DNA of 41,526 bases from an uncultured Alphaproteobacteria bacterium (lineage in GTDB: Bacteria > Pseudomonadota > Alphaproteobacteria > MPNO01 > UBA830). Position 1 is the first letter of the stretch. Each line of letters starts with the position of its first letter. Made by a program: the position numbers and the translations under genes. Below are positions 32,406 to 40,348 of the stretch, piece after piece. The stretch is taken from assembly GCA_905479125.1 (NCBI GenBank), contig CAJQLI010000022.1:1-41526 (forward strand), read 5' to 3'. The notes below the pieces were generated by a model. That model saw only the letters and a list, made by a program, of their open reading frames with translations, searched no databases and was not told the origin of the DNA.

Positions 32406-34127
32406 ATGAATTCTCAGATGAACGATACAGTTTATGATTACGTGATCGTCGGCGGCGGGTCTGCCGGGTGCGTGCTTGCAGGCCGCCTGAGCGCCCGGTC
32501 ATCAAACCGCGTTTTGCTGGTTGAGGCCGGTACTGATTACGCGCCCGATAATCTGCCGGAACAGCTGCAGGACGGGTTCGCGGGTGTGGCCTATAACGAC
32601 CTGCGCTTTATCTGGAACAAGCTTCGCGTCACGGTCCCGCCGCGCCCCGGTAACCTGCCCGATACCCGCCCTGACAAACTGTATCAGCAGGCCCGTGTGA
32701 TGGGCGGTGGATCGTCCATCAACGGTATGATGGCGAACCGGGGAAGCCCGCTGGATTACAATGAATGGGTTGATCGCGGCGCCGCCGGCTGGGGCTGGGA
32801 TGATGTCCTGCCGTTCTTCAAGAAGCTCGAATCGGACCGGGATTTCGACGGGCCTTATCATGGCAAGGATGGCCCGATCGGAGTGCGGCGCCTGTTTCCT
32901 GATATCTGGCCCGGCTACACGAAGGCGATCATGCAGGCAGCCGATGACGAAGGCTTTGCCTATCTTGAAGATATGAACGCCGATTTCGCCGATGGCTACT
33001 TTCCCATCACGATCTCGAACATCGACGACAAGCGTGTATCGGCGAATGTCGCCTATCTCACGATGGAGGTCCGCGCCCGCCCCAATCTCGATATCCTCGA
33101 TCAGGCGGAGGTACAGCAGCTTAATTTCGATGGCCGGAAGATTGCCGGTCTGCGGGTCAAACGTCCCGACGGTGAGCGGACGATCCGGGCGAATGAAGTG
33201 ATCGTTTCGGGTGGCGCGACGCATTCTCCGGCGATCCTGATGCGGTCCGGCGTCGGTCCTGCGGCGCAGCTGTCCCATCTTGGTATAGACGTTGTCGCCG
33301 ACCGTCAGGGGGTCGGTCAGAACCTGATGGAACATCCCGGTGTGTCGATGGCGTCCTACATGAAACCGGATGCGCGCCTGCCCAAAGGCATGCGCCGCCA
33401 GATGATCGCGGCGATGCGGTTTTCATCCGGTGTCGAAGGCTGCGGCGAGAACGACATGTTTATCGTGCCGACGAATAAATCGGTATGGCATGCGCTCGGT
33501 GACCGCATCGGCGCCGTGATGGTGTGGATCAACAAGTCGTATTCGACCGGCGAAGTGACGCTGAATTCCGCCGACCCGGGGATCGAGCCCAATGTCGATT
33601 TCAACATGTGCTCCGACGAGCGCGACCTGGTGCGGCTGGTCAGGGCGACGCGCCTGCTGGCAAAGCTGCATGAAAACCCTGCCGTGACCGGTGCGGTACA
33701 TGACGTCTTCCCCGCCGCCTATTCGGAGCGGGTGCGCAAAGTCGGGGAATTCAACAATTCGAACCGGATCAAGACATGGATTGCCGCACAGCTCATGGAT
33801 CTCGGCGGGCCGGTGCGCCGCAGCTTCATCAATAACGTGATTCTCGAAGGGCCGACACTGTCCGAGCTATTGCACGACGACGACACCATCGCCGACTGGA
33901 TCCGCACCACCGTCACCGGTCACTGGCATGCATCCTGCACATGCCGTATGGGGGCATCAGATGATCCCGGTGCGGTGACCGACCCGTCCGCGCGGGTTTA
34001 CGGCGTTGAAGGCCTGCGGGTCTGCGACACGTCGATCATGCCCTGCGTGCCGCGTGCCAACACGAACATCCCGACCATAATGATGGCGGAAAAGGTGGCC
34101 GACACGATTTTGGCGGAAGCGGGTTAG
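32406..34127 (+). CDS. GMC-family FAD oxidoreductase (choline/alcohol dehydrogenase-like)
   Basis: A 573-residue flavoprotein. FAD binding is shown by VIVGGGSAGCVLAGRLS (about 13-29); the GMC signatures are ARVMGGGSSINGMMANRG and SGGATHSPAILMRSGVGP. The active-site His is in GHWHASCTCRMG near residue 503, and the second conserved position is Asn in RANTNIPTIMMAEKVAD. These enzymes oxidise alcohols to aldehydes. ATG at 32406 is used, but ATG at 32418 is possible: AGGGA is only a few bases from the first and 13 from the second. It converges on the RidA gene with a four-base overlap. Confidence 0.93.
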   Translation: MNSQMNDTVYDYVIVGGGSAGCVLAGRLSARSSNRVLLVEAGTDYAPDNLPEQLQDGFAGVAYNDLRFIWNKLRVTVPPRPGNLPDTRPDKLYQQARVMGGGSSINGMMANRGSPLDYNEWVDRGAAGWGWDDVLPFFKKLESDRDFDGPYHGKDGPIGVRRLFPDIWPGYTKAIMQAADDEGFAYLEDMNADFADGYFPITISNIDDKRVSANVAYLTMEVRARPNLDILDQAEVQQLNFDGRKIAGLRVKRPDGERTIRANEVIVSGGATHSPAILMRSGVGPAAQLSHLGIDVVADRQGVGQNLMEHPGVSMASYMKPDARLPKGMRRQMIAAMRFSSGVEGCGENDMFIVPTNKSVWHALGDRIGAVMVWINKSYSTGEVTLNSADPGIEPNVDFNMCSDERDLVRLVRATRLLAKLHENPAVTGAVHDVFPAAYSERVRKVGEFNNSNRIKTWIAAQLMDLGGPVRRSFINNVILEGPTLSELLHDDDTIADWIRTTVTGHWHASCTCRMGASDDPGAVTDPSARVYGVEGLRVCDTSIMPCVPRANTNIPTIMMAEKVADTILAEAG

Positions 34128-34522
34128 CCCTTCCGCGTCGACGCGGCGATCATCTCCACTTCCACCAGCAGTTTGGGAGTTGCCAGTCCGGCGACCACCA
34201 GCAGGGTCGACGTGGGCCGGTTCTCGCCCAGGTATTCCTCGCGGATCGCGTTATAGGCCGGAATATGCGCCGGATCGGTCAGGAAATGCGTGATCTTCAC
34301 CACGTCACTGATGCGCAGCCGATTGTGTTCGAGGATGGCGAGGCAGTTATTCCAGGCATTCCGTGCCTGGGAGTCGAAATCGTCCGGGATGTTGCCGTCA
34401 AAATCCACCCCGATCTGACCCGCTGTATAGGTGATCTTCGCATTCTCGGGAATTTCCACGCCATGGGCATAGGGCCCCGCCGGTGGCTGCATCTTTTCAG
34501 GATAAAAGGCACGATTTTCCAT
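34124..34522 (-). CDS. RidA/YjgF-family enamine/imine deaminase-like protein
   Basis: ATG at 34522 (GAGGAAA upstream) gives 132 residues; a longer frame reads through the promoter region. Family motifs are visible: PYAHGVEI near the N-terminus, QARNAWNNCLAIL, DVVKITHFLTD, and the C-terminal NRPTSTLLVV with the Arg that binds the substrate carboxylate, then VEVEMIA. RidA hydrolyses reactive 2-aminoacrylate-type enamines; family members near oxygenases often belong to catabolic pathways. It is divergent from the Rieske oxygenase gene. Confidence 0.92.
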   Translation of the reverse strand: MENRAFYPEKMQPPAGPYAHGVEIPENAKITYTAGQIGVDFDGNIPDDFDSQARNAWNNCLAILEHNRLRISDVVKITHFLTDPAHIPAYNAIREEYLGENRPTSTLLVVAGLATPKLLVEVEMIAASTRKG

Positions 34523-34700
34523 GGTGGTTTCCTCTATGTGTCGATCAGGTTCGATGACTATTCTATAGGAAGCCGGGGCGACCGCGGCAAGCGCCACCTG
34601 AAGATGAATTTGCAATTTGGTGCCGAGACCCCCTAAAATGCTGTCTGACAGCGAGAAATTCAGGGCAGACCGAGCGTCTGTCCAATACAGGAGAAACCGC

Positions 34701-35768
34701 ATGTTTCTGAAAGATACCTGGTATGTCTGCGCACAGCCCGAGGAAGTCACCCGGACACCGATGGCGCGCACAATCTGTAATGAAAACCTGGTCTTCTGGC
34801 GCAAGGAAGACGGCACACCGATCGTGTTCGAGGATCGCTGCTGCCATCGGCGGATGCCGTTATCGAAGGCGAATCTCGTCGGCGACCAGATGGAATGCTA
34901 CTATCACGGCCTGCGTTTCGACGAGGACGGCAAATGCGTGCATGTCCCCGGACAGACCACGATCCCGCCGGGAGCGCAGGTTCAGAAATATCCGATTGTT
35001 GAAAAATACAACTGGATGTGGATCTGGATGGGCGATCCCGCGCTTGCGGATGAAGACCTGATTGTACCCTACCCCTGGAAGACTGCGGATGACTGGGGCG
35101 ACAAGGGCACCTATTTTTACGTCAAAGCCGATTACAAGCTCGTCGTCGACAATTTGCTTGATCTGTCGCATCTGGGCTTCGTGCATCGTTCCACCATCGG
35201 TAATGCTGCCGTTGCCGAGGCCGCCCGTGTCCGGACGCTGAAGGACGACGATTCTGTCACCGTTGCGCGCTGGACTGTCGGTCAGCCTCCGGCACCGACC
35301 TATCAGAAGATGGGCGGCTGGACCGAGGATGACATCGTCGATCGCTGGCAGATCATCGAATTCCGGATGCCGGGCGCGGTGCGCCTGTTCACGGGTGCTG
35401 CGCCGGGCGCTGCCGAAGGCAAGGAATTCGGGTTTACCGAGATCGACCGTGATGTGCCCGAAGGCGGGTTCGGTTTCCACAATCTCAACTTCGTGACCCC
35501 GGAAACCGAGAACACGACGCATTATTTCTGGTCCAATGCCTATCAGGTTCAGGGTCAGCCGGTGTCGGAAGAAATGACCGAGCTTTCCTACAGGCAGATT
35601 TTCACAGCCTTTCACCAGGATTGGGAAGTCTTCAACAAGCAGCAGGAAAACTGGGACGACAAGCCCACGATCGACACCGTCCAGGATGCGGGCTCAATCG
35701 CTGCGCGCGCCATGATCGATCGCAAGATTGCGGAAGAACAGGGCCAGATGGCGGTCGCTGCCGAGTAA
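34701..35768 (+). CDS. Rieske 2Fe-2S ring-hydroxylating oxygenase, VanA-like
   Basis: ATG at 34701 with AGGAG ten bases upstream; 355 residues. The Rieske cluster motif is C-x-H ... C-x2-H (CCHRRMPLSKANLVGDQMEC then YYHGL, about 55-77). The mononuclear iron site is D-x2-H-x4-H within NLLDLSHLGFVHRS near 155-165. This is the layout of vanillate O-demethylase-type oxygenases, which demethylate or hydroxylate aromatic acids using a separate reductase. No reductase gene is in the window. It is followed by a bidirectional terminator. Confidence 0.93.
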   Translation: MFLKDTWYVCAQPEEVTRTPMARTICNENLVFWRKEDGTPIVFEDRCCHRRMPLSKANLVGDQMECYYHGLRFDEDGKCVHVPGQTTIPPGAQVQKYPIVEKYNWMWIWMGDPALADEDLIVPYPWKTADDWGDKGTYFYVKADYKLVVDNLLDLSHLGFVHRSTIGNAAVAEAARVRTLKDDDSVTVARWTVGQPPAPTYQKMGGWTEDDIVDRWQIIEFRMPGAVRLFTGAAPGAAEGKEFGFTEIDRDVPEGGFGFHNLNFVTPETENTTHYFWSNAYQVQGQPVSEEMTELSYRQIFTAFHQDWEVFNKQQENWDDKPTIDTVQDAGSIAARAMIDRKIAEEQGQMAVAAE

Positions 35769-35786
35769 TTACGGCGTTATCGAATT

Positions 35787-35820
35787 AAAACGGCGGTCCT
35801 GCGCGGGGCCGCCGTTTTTT
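35787..35820. terminator. Bidirectional intrinsic terminator
   Basis: AAAA-CGGCGG (35787-35796) pairs with CCGCCG-TTTT (35809-35818), with six T residues at 35815-35820 and an A-run on the other side. It serves the rightward Rieske gene and can also end the leftward UbiD-cupin-carrier operon, whose last gene stops at 35819. Confidence 0.88.
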
Positions 35821-36754
35821 ATGGGGCGTTCACGATCCGGCGGTAAATCGGCACGGCGACCAGCGGCAGGATATAAATCGGGAACTGGCCGACGACGAAA
35901 TAGACCAGCAGGTCATAGGGGGCGTTCTCGCCCAGTGCTGCCAGCACCAGTGCCGTGTTGGTGTTCCCTGTAATCAGACCTACCGTCAGTGCAGCGCGGC
36001 GGCCGATCCGCCAGAACAGAAGCGTGGCGGCGATTTGCAGGCCGATATTTATTGCGAATGTCGTTGCCGTCACGATCGCCGTATAGGCGGGTTTTGCTGC
36101 GGTGAATTCCGGCAGGCCGGACATCAGCGATACCGCGACCCCGACCATCCCGAATACCATGATCCCGTCCATGCGCGATGCCTGGGCTTTCAGGAAGTCA
36201 GGCCCCAGCAGCTTGCGTGCGACAAATGCGATCAGAAAACTTGCGCCGACAATCCGGCCGAGCCGCCACATAAGTTCGAGCACCGTAACGTCCAGCTCTA
36301 TCCCCAGGAGCCACAGCGCCAGAGGGGGCAGCGTAAATGGCACCAGAGCATAGGATGCGACGGTCACAATCAGGGCGAGGGCCGCGTCGAGCCCGAAAAG
36401 GATACACAGCGCAGAGCCCGACATAATCGGCGTCGCGAGCGCATGGAATACCATTCCTGCGCCGACCGGCCCGTCTATCCCGGCGGCGATGGTAAAGCCC
36501 CACAGGATCAGCGGCGCTATCCCCATTGAAAACACAAAGATGGCGGCAATCAGAACCGGGCGACGGAGATAGCTCTTTAAGGCGGCCGGTTCGATACGCA
36601 TCATCGACAGCGACAGGTTCATGACAATGAAAATTTCCAGCCAGGGCGCGAAAAAATTGGCGAGCGGCTGCCAGGCGATCCCCAGAAAGACGCCGGCGGC
36701 CAGCACCCATGTCGTGCGTCGGGCGACCATTTCGAGTGCGTTCAACAGGATCAT
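35819..36754 (-). CDS. BASS-type (bile acid:Na+ symporter-like) carrier, copy 2
   Basis: ATG at 36754 overlaps the upstream copy's stop (ATGA); a longer frame to 36832 is spurious. The 311 residues form about nine to ten helices. The family-like pieces include VMNLSLSMMRI, SGSALCILFGLD, and the C-terminal TGNTNTALVLAALGENA with FVVGQFPIYILPLVAVPIYRR. BASS carriers import organic anions with sodium. It is closely similar to the neighbouring gene along its length. Confidence 0.8.
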   Translation of the reverse strand: MILLNALEMVARRTTWVLAAGVFLGIAWQPLANFFAPWLEIFIVMNLSLSMMRIEPAALKSYLRRPVLIAAIFVFSMGIAPLILWGFTIAAGIDGPVGAGMVFHALATPIMSGSALCILFGLDAALALIVTVASYALVPFTLPPLALWLLGIELDVTVLELMWRLGRIVGASFLIAFVARKLLGPDFLKAQASRMDGIMVFGMVGVAVSLMSGLPEFTAAKPAYTAIVTATTFAINIGLQIAATLLFWRIGRRAALTVGLITGNTNTALVLAALGENAPYDLLVYFVVGQFPIYILPLVAVPIYRRIVNAP

Positions 36755-37683
36755 GCGCGCATCAATCGGCGGTATACCGGCAGGGCGACCACGGGCAGAA
36801 AATACATCGGAATCTGTCCCAGAACGAAGCACACCAGAAGTTCCGGCGGCGCGCGGTCAGCCAGGGTCACCATCAAAAGTCCCAAGTTTGTGTTGCCGGT
36901 AACCAGACCGACGGTAAGTGCTTCGCGACGGCCCATCCAGAGAAAAAGCGCTGCCCCCACAATCTGCAGCCCTATATTCGCCGCGAAAGAGGCGGCGAGG
37001 ACCAGCACGACATAGTCCGGTCGGGCGGCGACAAACGCGGGCAGGCCGTGGATAATCCCGAAGCCGAAAACCATGACGAAGAGAACGCTGATTCCATCGA
37101 GCGCCCTCGCGTTCTTTAACATAATTTCCGGCTTGATAACCCAACGTCGGATTGCAAACGCGATGCCGGCAGGGATAGCAATCGTCGCAAACAGACGGCT
37201 GAAAAGATCGAAAAACCCGACGCCAAGATCGAGGCCCAGCAACCAGAGCGACAAGGCGGGCAGGGTAATAGGTACGATAGCGTAGGTCGTGACCATCACG
37301 GCCACTGCCAGTGCGGAATCGAGTTCAAGTATCGTTGCGAAGGCGATTGCCGAACTGACCATCGGGGCGGCGGCGAGCAGCACCATCCCCTGGCGAAGTT
37401 CGTCGGGAATATCGATCGGCGTCAGCAACACCCACATCAGGACCGGGGCGGCGATCAGGTTGACCAGTACGATCAGCGCCATCGCTCCAGGGCGGCGGAT
37501 GTAGCCGCGCAGCCGTGCCACATCCAGCCGGAGCATGGCCACCGTCAGGATGACAATGATGGCGGGCAGGATAAATTCCCTGCAGGCAGCAGCCAGTGGC
37601 GGCAGCAGATAGCCGATGACGAAGGCGCTTGCCATCAGCCAGGTGCCCATGGCGGCGACCCGTTCCAGTGCGCTGGGGATCAT
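36751..37683 (-). CDS. BASS-type carrier, copy 1
   Basis: A 310-residue paralogue of the next gene; both share the SAxxFATILELDSALA/SGSALCILFGLDAALA region and an almost superposable C-terminus (VTGNTNLGLLMVTLADRAP, FVLGQIPMYFLPVVALPVYRR). The four-base overlap suggests co-translation, possibly as a heterodimer. Its position downstream of cupin and UbiD genes suggests uptake of an aromatic or other carboxylic acid. The family assignment is by helix pattern and motifs; a distant relative within the CPA/BASS fold is possible. Confidence 0.8.
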   Translation of the reverse strand: MIPSALERVAAMGTWLMASAFVIGYLLPPLAAACREFILPAIIVILTVAMLRLDVARLRGYIRRPGAMALIVLVNLIAAPVLMWVLLTPIDIPDELRQGMVLLAAAPMVSSAIAFATILELDSALAVAVMVTTYAIVPITLPALSLWLLGLDLGVGFFDLFSRLFATIAIPAGIAFAIRRWVIKPEIMLKNARALDGISVLFVMVFGFGIIHGLPAFVAARPDYVVLVLAASFAANIGLQIVGAALFLWMGRREALTVGLVTGNTNLGLLMVTLADRAPPELLVCFVLGQIPMYFLPVVALPVYRRLMRA

Positions 37684-37705
37684 GGCGCTCCCGTTTCAGG
37701 GTCGA

Positions 37706-38182
37706 TCAATATGAGGTGCCGTCGAAATGGCGGAACGATCGTGTGCCGTCAGCGGGTTTTTCCATGATCATATCGTCATCGGGATAGTGAACTTTTTCGC
37801 TTTCCGACCGGTTCCCGACCTCTAGAAACCGGACGATTGCATCCGATTTGTTTTCCAGCCGGTGCGCATCGCCGGAATTCGCCGGGAAGCATGCGCACAT
37901 GCCCGGCTGCAATACTTCCTCTCCACTATCGGTCACCAGCGTCGGCGTACCGTCGATGATATAGATGAATTCGTCTTCTGCGGAATGCCAGTGCCGTAAT
38001 GCCGATACGGCTCCCGGTTCCATTTCGGTGAGATTTACACCGAACTTGGTCAGACCGTGCGGGTCGCCCAGGGCGCGCCGGGATTTTCCATTCAACGCTG
38101 TATCGTTCGGGGGCGGATACGGGTTGCGCACTTCTGCTTCAATCGTAAGCGGATCGAACGCGGGGGATGGTTTGTCAGACAT
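37706..38182 (-). CDS. Single-domain cupin protein
   Basis: A 158-residue protein with cupin motif 1 (ALRHWHSAEDEFIYIIDG, two His and one Glu as metal ligands) and motif 2 around GMCACFPANSGDAHRLEN. Cupins of this type bind Fe2+ or Mn2+ and include dioxygenases and isomerases. A Met-Asp-rich tail follows. It lies 10 bases after the UbiD gene and 22 before the carriers, so it is probably co-transcribed. Confidence 0.9.
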   Translation of the reverse strand: MSDKPSPAFDPLTIEAEVRNPYPPPNDTALNGKSRRALGDPHGLTKFGVNLTEMEPGAVSALRHWHSAEDEFIYIIDGTPTLVTDSGEEVLQPGMCACFPANSGDAHRLENKSDAIVRFLEVGNRSESEKVHYPDDDMIMEKPADGTRSFRHFDGTSY

Positions 38183-38192
38183 TGGCAGTTCC

Positions 38193-39596
38193 TCAGTTTG
38201 GCAGGAAGTCGTTCAGGTCAACGGTATCGTAGTTGCGCGGCATGGCTTTGGTGAACCTGGCGCGTGCAACGGGGTCGGTAACGGCGGGCTTGGTCGCATC
38301 TATAAGGGTCTTTGTGCCGATGCGGTGCATCGGGCTCTGACCCGGCACGATGTTGGAAACGTTGTCGAGCGACCAGGTGCGCGCGCCGGGGATTTTGATG
38401 ACGTCGCGCTGGGCATCGACCCGTGTGGTCAATGACCAGAAAACCTGGCGCATGTCCGATGCATCGATGTCGTCATCGACGGCGATCGCCAGCTTGGGGT
38501 GCATTTGCGGTCCGGACAGGGCGGCCATCAGGGCGGTCTTCGCCTGCCCTTCGACCCGGGGGCGCAGCTTGATGACCACGGCCATCAGACCGGCAATCCC
38601 GAGACAGCGGAGATCCAGGAGATCGAGCCCGCCTTCGACATTTTTGAGGTGATCCCATAACAGCATATCAATCGCCGTTGCCACCAGCGCCTGTGTATCG
38701 GTCATCGGTGCACCGCATTGCATCGCGTAGAAGATGGGGTCCTTGCGTCGGGTGATCGCCTTTACGTCGAGATATTGCGTGAACCCTTCCATGGCGTAAC
38801 CGCCGGACCCTTCGCCGAACGGGCCTTCAGGTGTCAGGGCATCGGGCGGGATTTCGCCTTCGATGATCATCTCGGCCTCTGCCGGCACCTCAATGTCGAT
38901 TGTCTCGCACTTCACCAGCCGGACGGGTTCGCCCATCAGGGCCCCTGCAATCGTCAACTCGTCGGTACCGTAGGGTGCTGTATAGGAGGAAGAGAAATAG
39001 AGAGCCGGATGGGCGCCAACGACCATCGCGACGGGCATGGCTTCACCCCGTTGCTGATATTTTTCGTATATGCGGAGGGCTTGCCGGGGGCAGATCAAAT
39101 AGCCGGTTCGATTTTTGCCCATAACCTGCTGGCGATGGATCGACATGTTCCGGATGCCGGTATCGGGATCCTTGATGATCGCCATCCCCGACGCGATGAA
39201 CGGGCCGGGGTCCATTTCGGATGTCCACGCTGCGGGGACCTTCGTCAGGTCCACGTCGTCCCCGGTTTCGATTATCTGTTTCACCGGCGCGCCGTCACGC
39301 TCAACCATCACCGGTTCGACCGGATTGCGGACGCGGTTATTGAACGCGTTTATGACGTCGTCCTCGTCGACGCCGAGCCCGATCGCCCATTTTTTTCTGT
39401 CGGTGATGATCTGGTTGCAGGCCCGCCAGCCGGGGAAGCCTGCCAGATTATCGAATAAAGACGCTTTGCCCAGCTGGTCATATGCTTTCCAGCCGATGGC
39501 GGTCAGGTTCTGTAACGGATCGACTTCTTTGGCGAAACGGACGAGTTCGCCCTGTTGTTCAAGGTTTCCAAGATATCCGCGGATGGATTGATCCAT
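38193..39596 (-). CDS. UbiD-family prFMN-dependent decarboxylase
   Basis: A 467-residue enzyme of the UbiD family, which decarboxylates (or carboxylates) aromatic and unsaturated acids using prenylated FMN. The catalytic pair corresponds to E257 and E262 in EGPFGEGSGGY; the Arg of the triad is probably R155 in MSIHRQQV. Other typical segments are PYGTDELTIAGALMGEPV and VDDDIDASDMRQVFWSL. The prFMN maker UbiX is not in the window. It heads the leftward UbiD-cupin-carrier-carrier operon and is divergent from the DUF1185 gene. Confidence 0.93.
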   Translation of the reverse strand: MDQSIRGYLGNLEQQGELVRFAKEVDPLQNLTAIGWKAYDQLGKASLFDNLAGFPGWRACNQIITDRKKWAIGLGVDEDDVINAFNNRVRNPVEPVMVERDGAPVKQIIETGDDVDLTKVPAAWTSEMDPGPFIASGMAIIKDPDTGIRNMSIHRQQVMGKNRTGYLICPRQALRIYEKYQQRGEAMPVAMVVGAHPALYFSSSYTAPYGTDELTIAGALMGEPVRLVKCETIDIEVPAEAEMIIEGEIPPDALTPEGPFGEGSGGYAMEGFTQYLDVKAITRRKDPIFYAMQCGAPMTDTQALVATAIDMLLWDHLKNVEGGLDLLDLRCLGIAGLMAVVIKLRPRVEGQAKTALMAALSGPQMHPKLAIAVDDDIDASDMRQVFWSLTTRVDAQRDVIKIPGARTWSLDNVSNIVPGQSPMHRIGTKTLIDATKPAVTDPVARARFTKAMPRNYDTVDLNDFLPN

Positions 39597-39707
39597 TCTT
39601 TGTTTTCTTTCGGCTGCGATTGCGTCTGCGGATTATCATCCGGGGGCGGTGAGTTTCTGCCAAATCATGTCATAATCGTCTCCGGCACGCCAACGCAGGG
39701 GAAAATT
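39597..39707. other. Divergent intergenic region, UbiD / DUF1185
   Basis: This 111-base gap must hold promoters for both the leftward UbiD operon and the rightward DUF1185 gene. I see no clear palindrome or boxes. The rightward gene has a CAGGGG ribosome-binding site just before its start. Confidence 0.4.
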
Positions 39708-40286
39708 ATGACAGGCACTTCCATCCGGAAAATTGTCACCATCGTTCAGGAAACACGGACCGAAATCGGCCAGAAGATTGATCCGCCGTCACGGCAATGC
39801 GCGGCGATTGCGGTGATCGCCAACCCGTATGCCGGGCGTTATTCGCAGGAACTGCCCGAACTGGAAGCCGCCGGCGCCGAGCTTGGCGATCTGCTTGGCC
39901 AGAAGGCGATGGCGGCGCTCGGTATCGGCGCGGACGAGGTGGAAAGTTTCGGCAAGGCGGCCATCGTCGGTGAAAACGGCGAAAAGGAACACGCTGCCGC
40001 CTGTATGCACCCGACCATGGGGAAACCGCTTCGCGCCGCGGTGGGCCCGGCACCGTCCATTATCCCGTCGGCGAAGAAAATCGGCGGGCCGGGCACGACG
40101 ATCGATTGCCCGCTGCATCACAAGGAAGACGTCTGGACGTTTTCGCATTTCGACGCGATGGAAGTATCCCTGTCGGACGCACCTCGTGCGGACGAAATCA
40201 TGGTGATTATCGCGATTACGGATTCAGGGCGTCCGCTGCACCGGGTCGGCGAGGGTAAGACCTCTGCCGATGTCGGGGGGGACTGA
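39708..40286 (+). CDS. DUF1185 'amino acid synthesis' family protein
   Basis: ATG at 39708 with CAGGGG upstream gives 192 residues; an earlier frame from 39555 overlaps UbiD and is spurious. The sequence matches the compact DUF1185/AA_synth family by its conserved VIANPYAGRYSQEL, KAAIVGENGEKEHAAA(C)MHPTMGKPLR and HHKEDVWTFSHFDAMEVSL segments. The biochemical role of the family is not settled; members are often next to monooxygenase and decarboxylase genes, as here. Confidence 0.85.
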   Translation: MTGTSIRKIVTIVQETRTEIGQKIDPPSRQCAAIAVIANPYAGRYSQELPELEAAGAELGDLLGQKAMAALGIGADEVESFGKAAIVGENGEKEHAAACMHPTMGKPLRAAVGPAPSIIPSAKKIGGPGTTIDCPLHHKEDVWTFSHFDAMEVSLSDAPRADEIMVIIAITDSGRPLHRVGEGKTSADVGGD

Positions 40287-40293
40287 ACCTGTT

Positions 40294-40332
40294 TCCGGGC
40301 TTGAATACCGGTGCGCGAAATTCAAGCCCGGA
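40294..40332. other. Perfect 13-bp hairpin in convergent gap
   Basis: TCCGGGCTTGAAT (40294-40306) pairs with ATTCAAGCCCGGA (40320-40332) around a 13-base loop that itself contains ACCGGT. It lies between the convergent DUF1185 and HpaB-like genes. No T-run follows on either strand, so it is not a classical intrinsic terminator; an RNA-stabilising or factor-assisted terminator role is possible. Confidence 0.65.
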
Positions 40333-40348
40333 CGTTCGCGAAGACCCG

